Below, piece after piece: positions 23,785 to 37,539 of a DNA stretch of 64,000 bases (position 1 is its first letter; every line of letters starts with the position of its first letter). Below the pieces are notes generated by a model, which searched no databases, was not told the origin of the DNA, and saw nothing but the letters and a program-made list of their open reading frames with translations. The stretch comes from Brachypodius melanocephalos (taxonomy: Eukaryota > Chordata > Aves > Passeriformes > Pycnonotidae). The stretch covers positions 3,410,888 through 3,474,887 of the forward strand of contig VZSR01000393.1 in NCBI GenBank assembly GCA_013398615.1, written 5' to 3'. A program made the position numbers and the translations under genes.

Positions 23785-26700
23785 ACCTCCATCATTTACA
23801 TTTTCCAGGAGAACAAGGAAGTTCCAACCCCTCTCCTGCACACCCTGACAAGCAAAGAGCAAAGAAACATCATCTTTTGAAAAATAACTCTCTAATAGAG
23901 TTTTAGTGTTTGTGAACATACCAGGGAATAAAAGGCCTGGTGTATCATATTAATATTGCTACAGAAATATAAGATTTTTATGGTTTTGTTTTTATTATTA
24001 AATAAAGTGAATGTGGCACTTCAATTCTGTTTTAGATGGAGACACTGATAATACCAAGGCAGTAAAGAAATCCAGAAAGGAGAGTTTAGGAGCAAATTTA
24101 ACATTAGCTGTAGCTCACAGCCTATAAAACCAGGAGAAAGACCTCAAAACTCACTCAGCAAATGTTTGTCTAATATTCATTGTATCTGTACCTTTAAAAG
24201 AGTGTCATATTGCAATATTGATAGTTTTGTCACAGAAGTGTAATGGTCAATATTAGATGCTGGTTTGTGCCCTTTTAAAATTTATTAATGATCAGTTTGC
24301 CTTTTAGGGCTAATGAAATTTAATATAATTATTGATAAGGCTGTTTTGTTTTTATCTGTTTCTTTCTTGTTATCCTTTGAATTGATGTCGATATTGAATT
24401 CTGCAGCAATGCCGGCACCTGGATGGCAACACCTGCCTGGCCCCTTCCCTGCAGCACTTCAGTTGTGGTACACAAAGGTAAATAAAGCAAATTAAGTGTG
24501 AGAAATCCACAGAGGTGCTGATGGATAGGGCTCACTGAAGTGAGAAGTTTAACTAAGATTTCCAAATAGGACAAAATCTGGAATTGCTTGGCATGTGGAT
24601 TTTTAGCCTGCTGCTTAAAGAAAAAGTCTGGCCACGAAATCAAGATCCAGACTCACATTTAGGAGGTTTACAGTCATGACTGCTAAAGTCTGGATATTTT
24701 TGGATTAGGGATTCCAGCTAGAACCAAATTCTCATAAACAACCTCATCTCTTGGGGAGTGAAAAGAAGGAATTTGAGACTCTGATCTCACAGACAACCTG
24801 AAAAATAGCATTTCCAGATCCCAATGAAGCTGAGTGTCATTAAAGGGCATTTGTTTAATCCTGACTCAAAGGAGCTGACACTGGCTCTGGGATGGATGAA
24901 TCCTTGCAGGTTTTCCTGCTCAGGACAGGCACTTGTACATGATGGATGAACAGCAGCTGGGGCTCTGGGTTTCTGTGCAATCCACAGGCTGAAACGTCAC
25001 CAGAGGAAGCTGTCAGCGCAAAAATTTATAAATACCCCCCCAATTCCAGCAGCCAGTGAGCTGCTTCACCAACAGCCTGTAAATAGAGGGCAGGGTTTGG
25101 TGATTTATGTGAACACCTGAAGAAAAGCTTGTATGTTCTACATTATATTGACAGACATAATGAATGGTACTACCTTTCATACACGTTGTCTTTCCTGAGT
25201 AAATGATGTACAGAAACTTGTTAGTTCGGCTTTAATGATGAATCTTTTGCCATTTTTGTATCTATTGAAGGCCAGTTTGTCTCTTAAAATAAGCTCTTGA
25301 TCCTCCCTGTTACCCCACCTGCCTCTACAAGCACCACCCCGTTCCTTACTCCCTTCACCTCAAAGCTCTACAGTCCCTGCCCGGATTTTCTTTCACTGAA
25401 GTTGCCTCTCAGCTTCATCCCTTCTTGCCTTTGATCCATTTAATCACATGCCTGAAAATCTGATGTTCCCTTGGCTCCTGGCACTAGCTCCTCCTATAAT
25501 TTTACTATGATTTCTCTAATCACTTTTCCAGCCTGTCCTTTGGTCTCGTTACTCCAGTTCATTTTTTTTCAGGAAAGCTTTTCCCCCCCAACTCTGGTTT
25601 CTTCCCCTGCTCAGTGACACCATCCATTCCTGCTCAGCAATCACATCGGGGCTGACAGCTCAGAGCTCTTACTCTCTTTTCCCACCTTTCCATTTAGTCT
25701 AAAATGTCAGCCTCTAGCTCTGATAACTTCTGGATGTTTTCCTGACAGCTCTGCACAGCTACAAGTCTTAAATCTTCCCCCTAAAGCACTCCTTTCTTTG
25801 ATTGCTCAGGACAGCACCATCATCCTGCCTCTTGTTCGAGCCTGAAAGCACAAACAAACCAGAGGAGGGTTTTTTGTCATGGCATCTTCTTTCCAGGTCT
25901 GTGTATTTAGGTTATGTCAATCCAGAGGATTGTCTCTCACACCTTGTCCCAAAAGGCTTTTTGTAGCCATTCAAACAGCTAAATCTCCTACTCGGGCTCT
26001 CACTCAGCAGGCTTGCAGCATCTTCTCTGAGCCCTTGACAAACTGAGCTGCTCTGTGCTCATCTCCTGCCCAAAATGCTGTAAAGAGCATTTTCCTGCTC
26101 TGCCACTTTGACAAAACCTCTGGAGCTGTGGCTCTTCCACTGCCTTTCCCCCTGCACATTCCTGGATTTTCCCTGCAGGGGAAAATGTTCCTCCTTCCCT
26201 GTTCTTCCTCTCATTCACAGCCTGTGGTGACAACTTCCCCTGATGTGTTTTCAGAGAAACCTGGACACCTTCCACAGAAAGCTTCTCCCAATCTCTGCTG
26301 ACGCTTGCAGAGGGTGCCAAGACTACTCTGAATTCAGCTAAACCTTGTCCAAGGTTGTGTTAAAGGAATTATTCCAAACACTGCCTGTGTTTCCTGCCTG
26401 GAATTACATTAATGGTGATTATCCCTTTTGCACAGGTGGATTATTGAAGGAATATTGAGATTTTGCCTCTGGAAATCTGGTTCAACACTCGAAATTATGG
26501 TCTGTAAAGTTCCAGTGGACAGCCATCTTTGGTGAGTAGAGAATATGGAAGATCAAGTCTATCTTGGTTCTTTCTATTGCACACAAAATTGATTGGAAAG
26601 TGCTTCTGTCCTGGAGAGCATCAGTTTTTGGGTTTCTATGGTTAATAACTGGGTGTCAGTCACAAATTTCCTTTCTGCAAAGAGTCTGGTAAGGTCATAT

Positions 26701-29117
26701 AAGATGACAATTGGCCAAACATCCTGGCCAGTAACTCCCTCAACCCAAAACCTACAGGAATCAAGGACAGCCAAAGGATTGCCTGAAAAACTCAACTCTG
26801 AATGTGAGGAAATGCACTGAAACCACCACAACTGCTCTGCCACAAACCCACTGGGGAGCTCTGAGCCTCTGGCCCATATCTAAAATCTCTCTCTTCTCCC
26901 AGCTGGGTTTCCAGTGTTCATTGTAGTTCCCTGTATAGGAATTGTAGTTTTCTTGTTGGCTTTTCATTTTCTTTATTGTCTCCATAAAGGAGGAAAAAAT
27001 GAAAGTTCCAGAAATGCTCACACAGAGCCAAATTTTTTGCCTACTTCCTATTTGAGCTCCAGCTCTAACCATCTCACCTGGTGACTTTTCCGCTCATTTT
27101 GATGGGGTTGCATTGATTTTTATTTATTTTTTTACCCATTCTTATGTATTTTATAGCACAGATGATTTAAAGTTTGCAGCTGGCAATAGCTCATAAAATA
27201 TATTAGCATTTAAGGAATACTGTGAGCATAAAATGTGCAAATAATGCGTGCAGGGAGCACATTTGCTGATCAATGAGAACTATTTCTTTTAAGAACTTAA
27301 TTCCCTGGTAAGCCTGTGCCTGGCAGGTTTAGATCTGCACACTAATGATAATTAGGCCTAGTAATTATTTTATTTTCTTTTTATCAGCTCTGTCTCCATA
27401 TCTGGCCTCAGCACTCAGGAATTATTACACACCATGTGTTGTTTCAGATGAGATTTGCCAGAAATTACCTGCAACGAGTGATTTGCTGCCCAAGGCACTC
27501 AAGCCACAAAGGTGGGGCAGGAATTTTTGCTCTTATTCTGTCCCTTCCACCTTTCCCTTTGGATATCCAGGGATTCACAGCAGCAATAGGTGAGCACAGC
27601 TGTAGGGAACCCATTTCTCCAGAAATCTCTCTCATTTCAGTCTGTGATGTGATCTTCACCAATTTTATCCCACAGTTCTCCTCGGCTCTTCTACCTCCTT
27701 GATACCTGAGAGATGAATTCAGCCTGATTCCTTCTGAGATAACGGTGAGATAGCAGTGCAAAAGGCAGGGTAACTGCCGTGTGTTTCTGAATTTTTACAT
27801 TTCTGGTCCCAGGGCTCAGAGAAGGAAGCAGAGCACGTTCTCACCAACAGCTGGGGGCTGTTGGCACCAAGGCTTTGGCTTTGGAGGGGGAGGTTTGCTT
27901 CTGCTGATCAAAAGAACTGACAAACACTGTGAGAGTTAATAATAATGTTATTAAAAATAATTATACTCTGGGGATATGAGTGTAAGTAGCCAGGGTACCC
28001 TCTCAAGGTAGGGAGACTCATGACATGGAAAATTAGATGGAATAAACCCCTCTTTCTACTCAACTAAAGTCTACTGACTGTATTTGGAGTTGATGATGGT
28101 GGCCAGCTCCACAGGAAAGCCCTGAATTAGGGGTTCAAAAGCTGATTTGGTTTGAAAAGCTGCAATCCATGTAATTCAGCCCAAATGTTCCTAATATTGG
28201 CTCCTTTAATGACTACAGAGGCAGCTCCCTGCCTCTTTCACACGGAGCTAACCCAAAGTTTACACCTCATGGAGTAAAAAAATGGAGGACAAAAAAATGC
28301 ACATAATCTGCATTCCAGGGAAAAAAGCACTTGATGGGATGTCCATGCATCCCCTGTGGTTGAGGCTGCCAAGAGCTCATATTCCAGCAGAACCCTTCCC
28401 TTCAGCCAGCAGCAGTGGTGTTTGCACAACTCCTGAGCTCAGAAAATGCTTTGCTATTTTCCAGCTTTCCCTGCTGCAGCCAGAGCTTTCTCTGAACAGA
28501 TTGACATATCGGTGACTCAGTTTCCTGCTCATTTTAAAGAAACAGGTCTAAATTGAGTAATTAAAAGCCCTTGAAAGATGTGCTCCTTATGAGGCCAAGC
28601 TCACCCTCTGTTACACAGGCTCTGCTCCTACATTGCAGTTAAAACCTCATAAAAATTAAAGGCATTTAAGTTTCCTGCTGACCCTCTGTACAGGAATGAG
28701 CTTTACCCAAAATGAATTCATCCTTTAATTCCCATTAAAATAAGAGAGTTAACACAGCTGGAGTTTGGAGTTCAGCTCATGCATGCTCCATTTCTTTCAA
28801 TTACCCTTTCATCAGAAATATTACATTAATCTGGCATAATTAAAAGTCTACATTACATCATGGACTTTATTGAAACCTCAGTAATGCTAAAGAGGTAACA
28901 AAAATGATAGAGGAGATCAGCACTGTGTTTCTGATTAGGCAGCTAATCAACATCCAGGTACTTCTTTCCTGGATTTACCACCTAGGAAAGGTCATTAATT
29001 AGAGGCATAGTTGTTAGAACTTTGAAAAATAGAGATTATTTTCATGTGCATCACTGGCTGATTTGTCACGGGTAGCTTTCAACCCCAGAAGTTTCCCACA
29101 GTGTTTGTACCATGTGC

Positions 29118-29281
29118 ATATAAATTGTTATAATATATACAATCAATATATAATACAATATAATATACTATATATAATTAATTATAAATAATTATATATA
29201 ATACATATTATTATATATCATATTATATATTATTTTATAAGTCTAAAATAATTATATATACAATGAATATATAATATAATT
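29118..29281. repeat. AT-only low-complexity tract
   Basis: About 160 bases almost wholly of A and T, with many overlapping TATATAAT and ATTATATAAT palindromes. It lies within the last CDH13 intron. Confidence 0.92.
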
Positions 29282-32200
29282 CCTCCCAAATCTCACTGAA
29301 TTTTCAGGACTATTCCCATACACATGCCCCGTGTTTTCATTCCTGCAATTAAGAAATTTGGGGTTAACATCAGCCAGAGCAAAGTGGTGATCTCACTGGA
29401 CACAACACCCTGGGGAAAAATTTATAAAGGCTCCCAAAGTAAATTAATTCATCCTGAAAATTTGCAGCTTATAGCATCACACACAATTTGTTTCTCATTT
29501 ATGTGAGGAATGATTTGAATGTTGTTGAGGATGGGGAAAGCACTGTGTATGAACCTCAGCTCACCAGCCTGCACAGGGGACATAATTCCCCTGCTGAGGT
29601 CACCTCACCTGGGTGACACCAGCAGAGGACATTTCCCAGAGTGGCGCTCACACTGCTAATTTATTATAATTATATGTAATATAACCATTTATCATTACAA
29701 TTTATTATATTTATTATGACAAGCCTGCAGTGGCAGATCCAAAGCAAGGCTGGTGGAAGCCAAAGTGCTCCACTGACCCTGCAAGGGCACTGCTGAATCC
29801 TTGTTTGTGCCTCTCCTCCTCCCCATCAGGTACTCACACATTCCCTATGTAATGACCCGTTCCTAAGAAGTGCAGAAAAGAAACATTTTCTGAAAGAAAA
29901 ATTGCTCAGATGAAGTAAAATTCCCACTGTCCTTGCTTAGAAATTCAGAGCCAGCCCAGTGCTCCCCTAGGTTTATCAAATAAAACACCTTCTAAAATAA
30001 TTCCTGTTCTCCAGGGATGTGAAGAACCTCACTGGGAGAGGGGGAGTTTTGGGATAGAACAGCCAAGATGTACTCCATTATTATGCTTTAAAATTGATGT
30101 GAGTTTCAGTTGGATACTTCATTTAAGCAATAGGGAATAAATGCTTCCTTCATTTCTCAGTTCTGCCAAAACAAAACAACTGCAGAGGTGGCTGCCTGCA
30201 GCCTGCGTGGATATTTTGTCATGCTCTAATCTGATAAATTGAATGGAATAGTTGAAAATATTCAACAAGTGAAAGAAATAAGTACAGTTTTGAAACAGCA
30301 GCACTGAACAAGTCTGCTGATTTTTTTTTTATAGGGATGCTGAAAATGAAATGCATCAACTGTAGCAGGGAGCCAACCTTTTTAAAGGACTGGGAGCTGT
30401 TCAGGCAGTCAAATCTCATCTCCCACAGCAGCACAGCACAGGTTACCATCAGTTTTAAATAAGCAGAACATGGACAATCCAGGCACATTCAGATCTGTAG
30501 GTACAGACTAAACCCAGCTTGAAATCCTGAATTAATCATCTGAAGAAATCCTTGTTGAGCAAGAATAAAAACTAGAGTGAAGTATTATGCTTAGAAGCCA
30601 CAGAAAAGGCAAAACCAAACGAGAAAATTGCCAGGTTTGGCTGTGTTGGCATCAACCTGCTCATTTCAAATTTTTTGAAGAACTGCTCCTAAGTGTGGCA
30701 CTTACCTAAGTACCAGCCAGTGACCTATCCCAATTAATTATATGGAAAAAGTGAGGCTTTGAGATGTAGTCTGAAATACTCCAAGCATTAATGGCCCTTT
30801 TAAAGGGCTTTGTAAGTGTCCGCTGGGAATTACAGAAGCAAAGGCAACACCATCAAACCTTTAGGCACCACAAATCTCCTCCTAATCTTTAATATCCTGC
30901 CTAAATCTGAATAGGAAGCTCTTTACATTGAGTTATTTGGATGCCATAGAGTGGGAAAATATCCAAGGACAGATATGGTGAAAAGAAATATCTCACGGTG
31001 TATAGTGACCATTAATGGCAGAAAAAACCCCTTCAACTGCTCATATATTCAATGCTAGTTTTTAATCATAGGCCACTCCAGAGCAATCCTGATGATAACT
31101 ATCTCAAATCCGATATTTTTGTGGCTTTGAGAAGTTGTTCAGAGAAGAAACACCAAATATTATGTATCAACAATTACCGTGAAGCACCGTCGAGGAAATG
31201 AACGCATAAAAGCATTCCCTGGAACCCGCCACGCTAAATGGGCAATCAAACCAACCTCTTTAAATGCCCATTTCATGCCTCCAGGACGGCCACCAGCAGC
31301 AATATTGCAGCTCTTAGGGAAGGAGTTGCCTTTGCTGCTAACGTTGCTCCCCTTCTGCATTCCAAACACGCATCTTCCAAACTGCCTCTTTTTCTCACCT
31401 CTGCGCTTCTGGAGCGTGTTTGGACGGTTTCAAACGCGTGTAAAACGCCATTTCCCACCTAAGTGACTCAATGAAATGTGATGTTATTAAACACGTTTAA
31501 ATATGCTGATGTGTAATTTGGGGGCATTTCTATTTGTCTTGCCTGGTGTACAAACATCCTGTCCTAAATTATGGACAGCCATATGGATTTCTGGGCCATT
31601 CCAAGCCCCATTAATTTTAGGTGGGCTCCCAAACTGCACAATATGTTGCAGGACTGGAAAAAAAAAAAACCTGCAGAGAAATCAGAGTAGACACAGCTTT
31701 GTGTTAAAAGTGAGATTCAAATCAAGGCTGGCTCAAATTGAAGCAGCCCCTTAACCCCCAGACCATACTCTCCTTAATAATCAACCAAAATCTCTAAGGA
31801 TACAAATAAAAATGGTGTTTTTCTGATACAGGCATTTGAGGAAGCATCTTTTTCAGTGATATTGAGCTGCAAAAATAATAATATTCATGTGGACCAAAGC
31901 ATCTGTAAAAAAGGCAATGAGTGATAGTGGATATTGCTGCTGTTATTTGATTTAGGTGAGATTCACATCACTGGAACTCACTAAATATCAGCAATCTCCA
32001 ATTACTTGGAGAGTAAAATTCAGGTGATATTTTAGGTACCTACATGGTTGTGCACAAGAGTGCAATTCAAATTAGAGCAGCGCAAAAAATCCCCAAACAC
32101 CCCAATAAAGCACCCTTCACAGCAAAACTCTCCAATTTTGATAGTTTTTTCCAATTCTAGCCAAAACAGAGATATTTCCCTTCTCAGAAATGGGAAAATG

Positions 32201-35200
32201 CATCTTGCAGACTTCCTCAGTCTTTTTGATTAAATGGATCTTTTTTAAAACTTATTTTTAAATAAACTGCTCTGAAAAGTAGAAAATTGCTGCAGAAGAT
32301 TGAAAGGTGCTAAGAAATCCTAAAAGTTACAAAACCCCAACCAACAAAGAAACAAACAAGAAGTATTGATTTTAGCAAGTTCACCTATTGGGAACCCTTC
32401 CTCTGATGCTCCCTTTTTGGATTTGTATGGAACAGGGATGAACTTTTTCCTTTTTTCTTGGGAAAACCCAAAAATTCTACGGTAAAAATCGAATTGTTGA
32501 GCCCTGGAGCGAAAAAACAACCTGACTGTATAAAACTAAGGCAAGTAACTCAAAATAAAGGCTGGAAAGTGGGAATGTGCAGGTAACAAATCTGCACAGG
32601 TAACGGGAAGAGCAGTGACCTTAAAGGTCTGTTCCATCTGGAACCTGCTCTGATTTGTCTTGTTCTGGTGCATTTCAGGAACATTTTGTTTCACTCCTCA
32701 GCCATTTGATGTTCCTGCACAAATAACACAGGGTAAACAAGAGATACAGAGGCTGCTGCTGCTTTGAAAAATGAGTTGGGAGAGAGATAACACTGCAGGA
32801 TTAACTCTGCCTGTCCAGCTCCATGGAAATTCAAGCCCACCAATTAAATATAATTCAATTTGGGGGGTTTTTTTTTTGGTTGTTGTTTTTTTGGGTTTTT
32901 TTGTTGTGGTTTAATAATAAATACATCACCTTCAAGGGAAAAAAAAAAAGTCATCCATATTTTCTCTATTGGCCCTGTAGCTGCATTCCTCAAATCAGAA
33001 AAAAACAATATAGTGAGACAAAGCCAGCACTAAATAGGAAAAGTTTGTGGAAATTACCAGGGAATTAAATTCAGGGGTATCTCTAAGGCTTCTTTGCAAT
33101 TGCAACACAGACATCTGTGCCAGTCTCTGCTTTTCAAACACACCCGAGGCCTTTCACCCTGACTTTAACAAATTAATTGCAATGTAGAGACCTCCAGCTT
33201 ATTTAATTTCTTTAAGACAGCGTTTCCCCCTCGTCTGGCACCTCACTTTCTGCTCAGAATAATGGAACACTTTACTTATTTCAGCTGAAGTCAACTTACA
33301 GCTTTGTAGTCCACTGGCCAGGTGAACAAAAAAAGCTTCTTATCCGTGGTTGATAGTCAAAAATGATAAAAAATTGGGGTTTTTTTAACATGAAGTGTTC
33401 AAACCGCAGCCTTTTTATAGCAAGGAAATTTAAGTAAAATATGGAACTATTGTGACATGACTATTGTGCCTTTGGTTGCTCTTTTATTCCCTTCATTCCA
33501 CACATTTGAGTCTAACGTGGTCTTTTATGTTGGTAGAATATAAAAGAAGATATGAAATGCAATTACCATTCTATGATTATGCAATTAAGAGAAATAGTTA
33601 TTATAAAATCACAAGCCCAGAATTGAAATACCCCTTTAAATACTAATAATAACATAAATAATTTATAATAGATCTAAAGCTAATTTCTGCCAGCCAGAGT
33701 GGTTCTCTCAGCCTCCCATCGGGGCCTGGGGGAGATTTTCTCACTGACTTTGCCATGGCAATATGCACAAATGTGTTTTTTGCTTGTTTTGCTTTGCCTC
33801 TATCTCCATCTCTCATCCGTGTGGGATGTTGTAGCTGCTCCCTCACTGAAAACATCGAGGAGCTTTCCAGAGGGAACTTGTTTATAATTCTGGTGCTGTT
33901 GAGGAATCCCTTTTCCCCATGGGTTCTGAGCAGAGCTGGTTTAGCTGTGTCACTGAAACACGAGGAGGCTGAGGCAATGCAGCACTCAGGGGCATCAGGG
34001 ACAATCTCAGAGCAGCACCAGACATGCTCCTGGCAGGTTTTCCCTTTCTCCCACTCGCTCTCTTCCTCAAGGAACTGATTGCTGTAGTTCCTAACCAGGA
34101 ACACTGATTTTTTTTTTTCTTTTTTCATTTTTTCCCCTCAATCTGAACTACTAAAATCTGAATTATATCTAAACATTTGGTCCTGTCTCATCTCCAGTAA
34201 CGGCAAAGAAAAGCTAACATGGGACAAAATGCCACCACATAAAATCTCATCTTAAACACGGGGTCTGCTTTAATGACAAGTGACAATATTCTGTCCAATA
34301 TTTGTCACCATTACCTGCTGTGACTTTGGGAGCTCCTCTGCCAGTCCACTCTCCAGCATTCCAGCCTGGCCTCAGTAAATCCCAATGATAATTATGTTAA
34401 ATACAAAATATACAGAGATGTTCCCTTTCCCGATCAACTTTGTGTTCATCATCTTTTAATTCCACCTCATTGTTCTGTTGTGCAAACCTGCCCTTATATG
34501 TTGGACACCTTATATTTCCTATTTCTGGCTGCCAGGAACTCCTAAATTTTCCTCGTTCCAACTCTATCTACCTTCCCAGGGGCTTCTGGGCAGCTCTGCA
34601 GTCTGAATCCCATTATCCCTCAGTGCAGTGAGCACAGTAGGCTATCTCCAGAATGGGAGGAACTGCTGGGTTTTGCATCCATTTCAGTTTTAATCAGGCT
34701 CTTCACTTGTGTGCTCAGACGCTTCAGAAATCTGCCACATCTGACTTCTTTCATGATTTACGGAGGAGGCACATATTCTAAGCATAGATAATAATTGCAC
34801 CATTTAAATGATAATACCAAGATGTTTTCTACAGGAAAGATATTCATGCAGGGCTCTTTCACCACGAGCAGCTCTTTCAGAGGGCCATCTATCCTCACAC
34901 CAGATGTCAAACACAAAAAGAAATACTTTGGCATAAGTAACAAAGTTCATTTGACTGAAGATTTACCTCCCAGGAACAAGAGCCTCATAAAACACAAACA
35001 CTGGGAGCAGAGTGAGCCACGTAAGGGCTTTTGCTAAAATTAAACTCATAACTTGCTACTAGAAATGGGACGTTTCATCTGCTCAATAAGCACTAAAGTT
35101 CTCTTCGTTTTTATGGCATCATAATCTTTGATTACTCTGATAAATATTTGGACTATACAAAACATTGCAATGGAGCTAATCACAGTTATAAAAAATCTGT

Positions 35201-35390
35201 GTGTGGGAATGAATTGGGAGCGGGATGATAACAGCACATTTCAGAGGAGTTCAAACACAGAGCCACATTATTTTAACTGGCTCCCAGCCTCCTTCTCTTC
35301 TGTCTCTGTGCAGTCGTTCGCACCTGAGGGAAATGCCATGGGGAGTTGTGGTTCTTGCTAGCTTTGAATGCAGTTGGGTAACAGCTCCAG

Positions 35391-35824
35391 TGGTGCCTCA
35401 AGTTTTATCTTTCATGTTTTTCATGTTCTGTGGTGCCCAGGGGTGCAGCTCTGAGCTCACAGTCAGGGTCACTCAGCTCTGCACACAAAACAAATCCTTT
35501 TCCTGCTGCACACCAAGGACAACTTTCAGCCCCAAAGCACAACCAAGGGTGGCTGGAGGGAGGAACAAGAAGCATGGGACCCCAAAACCTGGAGCTGTAA
35601 TGGGACAATTCAACCTCAATATGCAAATAGACCAAAACTTATAAAAGTGTGAGACCTCAAGACTGTTTGTCCATTTTTGTGACCATTTTGAGTCCACCTT
35701 GGTTGTAGCCCTGGCCAGGCTCTTGTCCTGCCCAAGGTGTATCCTAAAAGCCTTTCAATAAATATCTGCTTTATTCTCTGGTTCTGTCCAGTCTCTGTTC
35801 CAGGTCAGCCTTTCCAAAGCATCA
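35391..35824 (+). mobile_element. Solo LTR of an endogenous retrovirus, copy 2, with target duplication
   Basis: The element is 434 bases, starting TGGTGCCTCAAG and ending AGCATCA, flanked on both sides by CCAG (35387-35390 and 35825-35828). That is a perfect 4-bp target duplication, as produced by gamma-type (ERV1) integrases. It holds an octamer ATGCAAAT at 35621-35628, a TATA box TATAAAAG at 35640-35647, and a polyadenylation hexamer at 35757-35762, so U3-R-U5 order is intact. It lies antisense inside the last CDH13 intron. No internal viral genes remain. Confidence 0.93.
35621..35647 (+). promoter_or_regulatory. LTR core promoter: octamer plus TATA box
   Basis: ATGCAAAT is followed 11 bases later by TATAAAAG. 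The octamer is also kept in the copy at 5.6-6.1 kb, while that copy's TATA box is lost. Transcription from here would run antisense to CDH13 toward its penultimate exon. Confidence 0.6.
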
Positions 35825-37539
35825 CCAGAGATGGGATGACAACCATGGAATACCCTTGGGATGCCCTTGGGGTGTATTCCACCCACAGCTGAGCTGAACA
35901 ACACCTGTAGCCAAGAAGAGCAACTCAAAAAATGCTTCCCAATACTTAAAACTGGCTCTACAATTCAACCTAAGGAAAATGATCAGACTTCTTGGTGGGG
36001 GCTGTAAAGAACCAACATGAAAATAACAACTTCCCAAAGTAAAAAGCTTTTCTCTACCTCACTGTATGCCGAGCAGATGCATTAATGAAAATAAAGTTCA
36101 AGTGCAAACCACGTCAGATAAGAAAGTAATTCCAGTGGTGAAAGCCATGCCTAGTGTGGCAGCAGCAACATTTATGAAGTGGCAACAAGAATATATTTGA
36201 ATCAATGGGCTGCATATTTATATCACTGCTGCAATAGTGTCACACTCTGTCAAATATTTTTAACTTATTACTCCTAACAGCTGAAGTTCGCATTTGGTTC
36301 CGGGAGACTGAACCCAGAGCAGCTGAACCAAAGCCAAAGCAGACACTTCAGATGTCACTGATTGAGACTAAGAACAGGAATTTGCACTTAGCATTTATAC
36401 AGTCCTTTTCATCTTCAAAGAGCATCACAAACATTAGCTGGTACCAGCTCCCTCACAGCCACTTTCATGCCAACCTTTTGGGATAAAAGGAGAAGAAAAC
36501 ATGGGCAGGATGTGTAATCAAGCAGACACCAAGCCTCAGAGGTGTAAAGGATCTCTGCCTTGACCTCTCCCTGCCTCGTGGCAGAGTTTCTCTCATGGAG
36601 AGTGCAAGGCCTTTCACCATGGCTCAGCTTTTAAGTCACCATGCAATGCATTCTGTTAATAGAAGATGAAGGTAACAGTCCTTAAATAACAGATTTACCA
36701 TCATACTTGTAGGATACAGCTATTCCTTTGAAACAGATGGAAATTCAAAACTAACACTGCATCAAAAAATTTGCTGGTGGCTTCTCAGGACTAGCCAGGG
36801 ACACACCCAGTCTAAATTGTGGATTCCATGGCTTTGAATTGTTACTTTTGAGTCACTCTGAGATTTTTTTTCCCCACTTCCAAGTTAGCTTTCCAAATGA
36901 GATTTACAAAACTCCTTTCTCAGAAACAGCAGAAATTCCTTTAACCTGTCAGTTCTCCCTGCCCTCCAGCCCAGACTGGCCATTTGATTACCAGCTCTGG
37001 GTGGTTCTAAGCCCAGAATCTCAAATAAGTTCCTCATGGTCCAGTCATTTGTACATTTTATGTGGAGGAATAGATTGAAGCAGACAGTCCTCATTTTCCT
37101 GGTGACCCAGAACAGCCATTGTTACATGCACACCTTTAATCTCCTCTCCCTGGGTTTGAATTGAATTCAAGTGGGGAGAGATGAAAGCAAGCATTGCACA
37201 AATCTGCTACTACAGCTGGTACTTCTCAGTTTATCATATGTTAGCTCTGATTCCCTTTGATTCCTCTTAAAATTATTGCTTCTAGTTCTTAATTTGACAA
37301 TCAGGCATTCATTGCTAATTTTTTTTTACTATGTTGCTAATTTTTTTTTTTTTTTTCTATGAAATACTCCCTCCCTCCACCTTTCTCACAGCTATTCCCT
37401 CATGGAAAAAGAAGCCAAAATTACAGCACTGTGATATCAGTGTATGAATGTAACTTCTCCCTTGGAGGGTTTTCTGATGCAGAGTACAAATGAGCAGATA
37501 AATAACACTTCACTACTTACAGCTCAGCACAAGACTTAC

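Larger units (their letters stand above)
23406..37539 (-). other. CDH13: CDH13 last intron (14.1 kb)
   Basis: The donor is GTAAGT at 37539 and the acceptor ends TTTAG at 23406. The intron carries a 42-bp tandem repeat near its acceptor, a solo LTR at 35391-35824 in the antisense direction, a long AT-rich patch at 29118-29281, and T- and A-rich runs. I found no cadherin-like or other convincing coding sequence on either strand. The longest open frame, 161 codons at 33643-34128, has no recognisable domain. Confidence 0.75.

Noticed and set aside
23596..23919. Protein with a repeated 14-residue FILSPHS-type motif
   Set aside because: The motif is the 42-bp tandem repeat read in one frame. There is no start context, splice support or homology.
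29118..29281. Origin or matrix attachment site in the AT-only tract
   Set aside because: AT richness alone does not support such a function.
33643..34128. 161-codon open frame on the minus strand
   Set aside because: It lies inside the last CDH13 intron, ends in a Lys-rich low-complexity start region and shows no domain. A length like this occurs by chance in 64 kb.
35641..35660. Alternative CDH13 last exon starting at AG|GTCTC on the minus strand near 35655
   Set aside because: It would end Cys-Leu-Thr-Leu-Leu-stop but lies inside a solo LTR with no pyrimidine tract, so coincidence is more likely.
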